The notes under the pieces are model-generated. The model was given only the letters and a program-made list of their open reading frames with translations, did not search any database and was not told where the DNA came from. The translations under genes were made by a program, and so were the position numbers. A DNA stretch of 64,000 nucleotides. Source: Staphylococcus cornubiensis. Lineage in GTDB: Bacteria; Bacillota; Bacilli; Staphylococcales; Staphylococcaceae. The first letter of the stretch is position 1; each line of letters opens with the position of its first letter. Shown in pieces: positions 60,144 through 64,000 of this stretch. Where the stretch lies: NCBI RefSeq assembly GCF_900183575.1, contig NZ_FXUZ01000007.1, positions 25,973 to 89,972 on the forward strand. The letters are read 5' to 3'.

Positions 60144-60490
60144 TATTGATGAACTTATTTCGATTAATGAAGATAAAACAGCCAAAAATCAAGAATGAAT
60201 TGGACGTAAAAATTGGATGCTATGGGTTGTCTTCATTTCATAAACTTGCCCTAAGTGACTACATTTGATGTAAGATTGCCCAGAAGGCTGAGACTCCTGA
60301 GGGATCAGACGCAGCCGAAAATCCAATTCGGCTTCATTCCAGTCTACACTTGAATCAAGCCGAATTTAGTTGAGGCAAGTCCCTAGGAACGCGAAGCCAT
60401 GAGGGCAATCCAAAGTCATACATCTTAAGAATAGGGCAAGTTAAACACATTACTGCATCAATAGTATCAAATATTTTTATGTCCCGACTC
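60104..60490 (-). repeat. dispersed nested-palindrome repeat, copy 4 (most complete)
   Basis: In inverse orientation to copies 1-3. Nested stems: GATGCTATGG (60216) with CAATAGTATC (60459, imperfect), AACTTGCCCTA (60243-60253) with TAGGGCAAGTT (60432-60442, perfect), GATTGCCC (60274-60281) with GGGCAATC (60403-60410, perfect), and the internal hairpin AATTCGGCTT (60325-60334) with AAGCCGAATT (60357-60366, perfect). Cores AGACTCCTGAGGGA and GTCCCTAGGAACGC lie between the last two stems. Confidence 0.85.
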
Positions 60491-60506
60491 TTTTTATTTT
60501 GAAATG

Positions 60507-61472
60507 CTAGTTCACTTTGACTTGATTACGCGGCTTTTGTCCTTCTAAAACATCTTTAATATTTAATAGACATGTTTGAATCATTTGGTCACGTGTCAAA
60601 ACAGTGGCACTACCAATATGTGGTGTGATAATCACATTCGGATATTGAAGTAACGGATGGTCCATGCGAATCGGTTCATCGCGTACGACATCCAAACCAC
60701 AGCCCGCAATTTCACCCGTTTCAATCGCGTCAACTAAATCCTCTTCAACGACTAAATCCCCGCGACCGATATTAATAAAGATGGCATCATTGCGCATGTT
60801 CTTGAATACTTCTTTATTAAACTTGTTTTGTGTTTCTGGTGTAGATGGTGCCGTACAAATGACAAAGTCACTTTCTTTAATCAATTTATCAAATGATGTA
60901 TAAAACGCACCTAATTCTTGTTCAGCTTGTATATTGCGTGTACGGTTGTGATACAAAATGTCAGCGTGGAACCCTTTTAAACGACGCGCAAAGGCACGGC
61001 CGATTTCACCCATTCCAAATATCCCAACTTTTGAATGATAAATATCTTTTCCAGCTAACAAATAAGGGCCCCAACTTTCCCATTTGCCATCTTTTACGTA
61101 TTTTTCAGCCTCCACGATACGTCGAGATGTTGCCATCATGAGTGCAAAGCCTAATTCAGCTGTCGTTTCTGTTAAAACGTGTGGTGTGTTTGAAATCTCG
61201 ACTTCATGTTGCGCTGCTGCATGTAAATCAATGTTGTCGTACCCTACAGCCATATTTGCGACGACTTTCAATTTCGGTACCGCTTCAAATAAAGTCGCGT
61301 CAATTTTTTCACTCAAAGTGACAAGTATGGCCGTTTTATCTTGTGCTGCTGCTAAAAATTTTTCACGTGGCATAGGCGTTAATTCATGATCCCACATTTC
61401 AACTTCACCTAATGTTTCTAGACGTTCTAAAAATTTTTGTGGAATTCGTCGCGTTACTAAAATTTTTTCCAT
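60507..61472 (-). CDS. D-2-hydroxyacid dehydrogenase (glyoxylate/hydroxypyruvate reductase type)
   Basis: 321 residues. NAD-binding GIFGMGEIGRAFARRL (about 149-164) followed by NRTR, whose arginine suits NADPH. Catalytic residues: Arg in INIGRGDLV (about 237), Glu in VVRDEPIR and His in TPHIGSATVLTR (about 287). It reduces 2-oxo acids such as glyoxylate or hydroxypyruvate; the exact substrate is open. Starts six bases after the NagD-like stop with AGGCGAG ribosome site, last gene of a three-gene operon. Confidence 0.88.
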   Translation of the reverse strand: MEKILVTRRIPQKFLERLETLGEVEMWDHELTPMPREKFLAAAQDKTAILVTLSEKIDATLFEAVPKLKVVANMAVGYDNIDLHAAAQHEVEISNTPHVLTETTAELGFALMMATSRRIVEAEKYVKDGKWESWGPYLLAGKDIYHSKVGIFGMGEIGRAFARRLKGFHADILYHNRTRNIQAEQELGAFYTSFDKLIKESDFVICTAPSTPETQNKFNKEVFKNMRNDAIFINIGRGDLVVEEDLVDAIETGEIAGCGLDVVRDEPIRMDHPLLQYPNVIITPHIGSATVLTRDQMIQTCLLNIKDVLEGQKPRNQVKVN

Positions 61473-61478
61473 TTCTGA

Positions 61479-62264
61479 TCACTCGCCTTTGTTTAATTGT
61501 TCACGTAACTCATTCAAATCTTTCACACTGTGTGTCGGTGGTACATCACGTTGCATCACTTCTTCTTTCGACGTCACACCTGTTTGAACGTGAATGGTAT
61601 CAATGCCAAAGTTAATACCTGCCATAATATCTGTGTCGTACAAGTCACCAATCATCGCAACTTCATCTTTGTTCAGTTGTAGCACTTCTAGTGATTTTTC
61701 CATAATCGGTGTCTCAGGTTTACCTATAAAAATCGGCTGTTGTTTAGATGATACTGTTACAACACTTGTTAAAGAACCGTTGCCTGGTAAAAAGCCTTGT
61801 TCTTTTGGAATTGATGGATCGGGATTAGTAGAAATAAATGTGGCCCCGTTTTGAACTGCCAATGTTGCTGTCGTTAATTTTTCATAAGTAATCGCTTCGT
61901 CCAATCCGACTACGACATAATCGACATCGATATCATTTTTAAGTTGTAAGCCTGCCTCTTCTAATGCTGTCGCTAAACCAGAGCCACCAATCATAAACAC
62001 TGTTGCACCTGGCTTTTCACTATGGATATAATCTGCTGTTGCCATAGCTGACGTAATGACTTCTTGCGGTTTGGCGTCAATGGCCATTGTCGTTAATTTG
62101 TCTACTACATCGACTGGTGCTTTCGTTGAGTTATTCGTGACGTATAAATGCGGAATTTGATGCTCATTTAAGTAGTCAATAAATTCTGATGCACCCTCGA
62201 TTTTTTGATTTCCTTTATACATCGTACCGTCCAAGTCGATTAAATAGCCTTTGTATGCTTTCAT
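61479..62264 (-). CDS. HAD-IIA sugar phosphatase, NagD/YutF-like
   Basis: 261 residues. HAD motifs [15 protein letters not shown] (6-20), LYVTNNSTK (about 39-47), the lysine in IGKPETPIM (about 178) and [11 protein letters not shown] (about 203). The cap between residues 80 and 175 is of the C2A (NagD) type. It dephosphorylates small phosphates, possibly glycerol-phosphate or nucleotides. AAAGGAG ribosome site in the end of the DUF86 gene; middle gene of the operon. Confidence 0.87.
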   Translation of the reverse strand: MKAYKGYLIDLDGTMYKGNQKIEGASEFIDYLNEHQIPHLYVTNNSTKAPVDVVDKLTTMAIDAKPQEVITSAMATADYIHSEKPGATVFMIGGSGLATALEEAGLQLKNDIDVDYVVVGLDEAITYEKLTTATLAVQNGATFISTNPDPSIPKEQGFLPGNGSLTSVVTVSSKQQPIFIGKPETPIMEKSLEVLQLNKDEVAMIGDLYDTDIMAGINFGIDTIHVQTGVTSKEEVMQRDVPPTHSVKDLNELREQLNKGE

Positions 62265-62267
62265 TGC

Positions 62268-62699
62268 TTATTGCGCTCCTTTTCCAAATGCTGTTACAGG
62301 GACATTTTCATTTTCTAAAAACTGTAAAATTTCTTGAATAAACTGCTGATAAAATGGGACTGTTTCATCAAATAATGGGACTAACTGCGCTGTGTCTAAT
62401 GTATCGTAATAATGCACGAACTGACGGCGCACATCAATCGTTTGATGTAATGCTTGTTGCGTCTCTTTAGAAATGGCACCTTCCAGTTCTAAAATATCAA
62501 TCACATCTTTATAATTGCCTGGGTCTCTTAAAATGAAGGCATCGATAATCATATTACCGATATCTACTGATGACTCAATCAACATCTGTGCGACACGTTC
62601 AAATGCGTAATGATTTGATTTCACCGTCTCATAATCTTCAGTCAGTTGTTTTAAATATTTTAATTTCGTTTCTAATTGTGTTTTATCAACAAAATACAC
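62268..62699 (-). CDS. HepT-fold DUF86 protein (YutE-like)
   Basis: 143 residues starting at GTG (MYFVDKTQLE) seven bases behind AGGGGTGA; the frame upstream has only an ATG without a ribosome site. All-helical, with RRQFVHYY near residue 105, which fits the R-x4-H-x-Y catalytic motif of HepT RNase toxins. No MNT nucleotidyltransferase partner is adjacent: the next gene is the NagD-like phosphatase. YutE homologues occur alone across Firmicutes, so it need not be a toxin. Stop lies three bases before the NagD start. Confidence 0.8.
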   Translation of the reverse strand: MYFVDKTQLETKLKYLKQLTEDYETVKSNHYAFERVAQMLIESSVDIGNMIIDAFILRDPGNYKDVIDILELEGAISKETQQALHQTIDVRRQFVHYYDTLDTAQLVPLFDETVPFYQQFIQEILQFLENENVPVTAFGKGAQ

Positions 62700-62800
62700 T
62701 TTATGGTCACCCCTATTCCTCTCTATCATATCATAATTTTGCATGCAACTTCATTTATCGCTATACTTGCCATAACATGATTTTTAAAGGAGTAACACAC

Positions 62801-63067
62801 ATGATAGATATGTTTTTATACGATGATATGGAACCTTCTCAAATTCGTTTCGTTGGCTTTGTCGGTGAACATAGCCGCTATGATTTAGTGTTGATTCAAA
62901 CGGATCGTCATTATGGAAAAACGTTGGTGTTGAATACACAGACGAATAAGTTTGGGATTATTGGGTCGGATGATTTAGAGGAAGAAGGTTATATTGCTTA
63001 TATTTTAGGTGTAAGTGAAGAAGAAGGCGATGAGATAACGGCTTATTTACATGAAGTGATTCAGTAA
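62801..63067 (+). CDS. DUF3055 family protein
   Basis: 88 residues from the ATG eight bases behind AAAGGAG; the frame is open upstream but lacks a start signal. Sequence MFLYDDMEPSQIRFVGFVGE, then DRHYGKTLVLNTQTNKFGII and an acidic C-terminus, matching the DUF3055 family found beside yutE-yutF genes in Bacillus and Staphylococcus. Cytoplasmic, function unknown. Confidence 0.8.
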   Translation: MIDMFLYDDMEPSQIRFVGFVGEHSRYDLVLIQTDRHYGKTLVLNTQTNKFGIIGSDDLEEEGYIAYILGVSEEEGDEITAYLHEVIQ

Positions 63068-63121
63068 TTGTAGTTTTTAGTTTTTTAACACTTGATGTAC
63101 ATATTGTTTGTTGTTCGTCCG

Positions 63122-63410
63122 ATTGCCGAACCGTGCAGTGCTTTCCCAGGGGCTGGCCCTTCAACTAAATTCGGCTTGATTGAAGCATACACTTGATGGA
63201 AGCCGAATTGGATTTTGGGAGCAGTACAGAAATCTCATGTGTAGCAAAGATTTCGTCGTACTGCCCCCGCAAGGCTGACTAGACTTCTCAAAAGCACAAA
63301 CATTGAGAAGTCAGACAGCTACTGCGATAAACAGTAGCCACTGTCAAAGTTAAATGACGTTATTTTGTTTTCAACTTCATCCCTCGGGAGTCTTGCACGG
63401 TTTTGGCAAT
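63122..63410 (+). repeat. composite hairpin-nested repeat with inserted hairpin array
   Basis: ATTGCCGAACCGTGCA (63122-63137) pairs with TGCACGGTTTTGGCAAT (63394-63410). Inside are the cores TTTCCCAGGGGCTGG and CCCTCGGGAGTCT, the internal hairpin AATTCGGCTT (63168-63177)/AAGCCGAATT (63200-63209), and three further hairpins at 63217-63340: GCAGTAC.GAAATCT with AGATTTC.GTACTGC, GACTTCTCAA with TTGAGAAGTC, and GCTACTG with CAGTAGC. Similar hairpin arrays are common between genes in S. aureus. Confidence 0.75.
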
Positions 63411-63830
63411 GTTGGAGCAGTAAAGCTTATGGGACAATGGCTTACAACCACTTTTATTCATCATTCCACGGTTTTTACAACTTTTCCCTTCTTCATCTCA
63501 ATCATTTTTGGGGACTGAAGTGAGCTTTCTGCTAATTACATTGTCATTCCCAAATACTCTATCGAAATATTTCATTGGTAGGTTTTCCTCTTCAGCTCTA
63601 TCCCTCGGGAGTCTTGCACGTTTTCGGCAATGTTGGAGCAGTAAAGCTTATGGGACAATGGCTTACAACCTCCCTAGCTCTTCACTTCATACTTTATCAT
63701 TTTTACTCTCATATCACATCACTTCTCGCTCTAAATCGTTTTTGTGGGGAGATTGGAGTTAGCTTTCTGATGATTACATTGACACACCTCCAATGCTCTA
63801 TTGAAATGTTACATTTGCTGGAAATATTGC
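63379..63830 (+). repeat. tandem repeat of 221 bp, two diverged units
   Basis: Unit 1 starts at 63379 and unit 2 at 63600, both with ATCCCTCGGGAGTCTTGCAC and a 50-base, almost identical run through GCAGTAAAGCTTATGGGACA and ATGGCTTACAACC. Later parts (AGCTTTCTG, ATTACATTG, CTCTAT.GAAAT) remain alignable but diverged. No coding potential supported. Confidence 0.75.
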
Positions 63831-63874
63831 TGGATTTCTGCTCTTCTTTCACTCAATTCATTTTTAAAATCCAA

Positions 63875-64000
63875 ATCGAGTAGGAGAATAGTCATTAATT
63901 GACTATTCGTCCTCTCACACCACCGAGCGTACGGTTCCGTACTCGGCGGTTCAATATCTTGCGTAAGCCAACTCTGCAAGCTGGGCTAATGGTATCAGCC
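63875..64000 (-). mobile_element. group II intron, 3' end (domains V and VI), running off the right edge
   Basis: On the minus strand ACCGCCGAG...CTCGGTGGT forms a domain V-like hairpin (upper stem ACGG-AA-CCGT with a bulge), followed by GTGTGAGAGGACG and a domain VI-like hairpin GAATAGTCA/TGACTATTC, then CTCCTACTCGAT, where the intron would end. This order is typical of the 3' ends of bacterial group II introns. The reverse transcriptase/maturase gene should lie beyond the window. The exact boundary is inferred. Confidence 0.72.

Noticed and set aside
63508..63883. Two overlapping plus-strand frames of 84 and 102 residues
   Set aside because: Both run through the 221-bp tandem repeat; no ribosome site, and the repeat units differ by frame-breaking changes.

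Overview
The window is chromosomal DNA from a low-GC Firmicute, almost certainly a coagulase-positive or animal-associated Staphylococcus. The gene order (opp, fabFH, clpB, sufT, cdr, addAB, spsAB, pgi, argGH, glpQ, gudB/rocD, ppiB, kapB, mnhA-G, leucyl aminopeptidase, ndh, nfu) is the staphylococcal core backbone, read in the opposite direction to the usual S. aureus map. Several loci differ from what I remember of S. aureus: an MFS transporter, a secreted acid phosphatase, pruA beside rocD-gudB, a formamidase-FmdB pair, duplicated csp genes around an ABC island, and species-specific intergenic repeats. This points to the intermedius/hyicus side of the genus, but the species cannot be fixed from sequence reading alone.

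Layout. 1-1138: start of oppC and all of oppB, peptide uptake. 1.4-7.1 kb: DUF3899 protein, MFS exporter, the FapR-controlled fabHF pair, a DUF2929 protein and a class C acid phosphatase. 7.6-10.3 kb: clpB under two CtsR operators. 10.5-17 kb: OatA-like acyltransferase, sufT, HAD phosphatase, CoA-disulfide reductase, YisL-like and FAH-family genes. 17.1-24.2 kb: addB-addA recombination nuclease. 24.4-27.2 kb: spsA-spsB signal peptidases and pgi. 27.3-31.2 kb: argGH behind tandem ARG boxes, then glpQ. 31.5-36.1 kb: small membrane protein, gudB, rocD and pruA, together a route from ornithine and proline to 2-oxoglutarate with a cre site upstream. 36.5-38 kb: S1-domain protein and a small membrane protein.

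38.0-42.4 kb is the most unusual part. Two nearly identical csp genes, in direct orientation with matching leaders and terminators, bracket an AT-rich minus-strand module: an 83-residue single-span peptide, an ABC ATPase, a polytopic permease, a two-span small protein and a short M50-like membrane protease that is frameshifted at a T-run. The module has its own promoter carrying a 22-bp near-perfect palindrome. I interpret it as a peptide export, processing or immunity module, possibly a bacteriocin or signalling peptide; this is inference.

42.4-53.4 kb: fmdA-fmdB, DUF1871, cyclophilin, kapB, the seven-gene mnhABCDEFG Na+/H+ antiporter operon, a hotdog thioesterase and an NhaC-type antiporter. 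53.9-63.1 kb: leucyl aminopeptidase, type II NADH dehydrogenase, SufA-like protein, YuzB, a second NDH-2-like protein, YuzD, Nfu, D-2-hydroxyacid dehydrogenase, NagD-like phosphatase, HepT-fold DUF86 protein and a DUF3055 protein.

Intergenic DNA carries a family of long nested-palindrome repeats (near 7.3, 31.3, 53.6 and 60.3 kb) and a related hairpin-nested core (near 16.0, 59.2 and 63.1-63.4 kb) whose flanking and internal stems differ in sequence but keep pairing. The right end has a 221-bp tandem repeat and what looks like the 3' end (domains V and VI) of a group II intron entering from the right on the minus strand. I saw no tRNA, rRNA, CRISPR array or complete insertion sequence.
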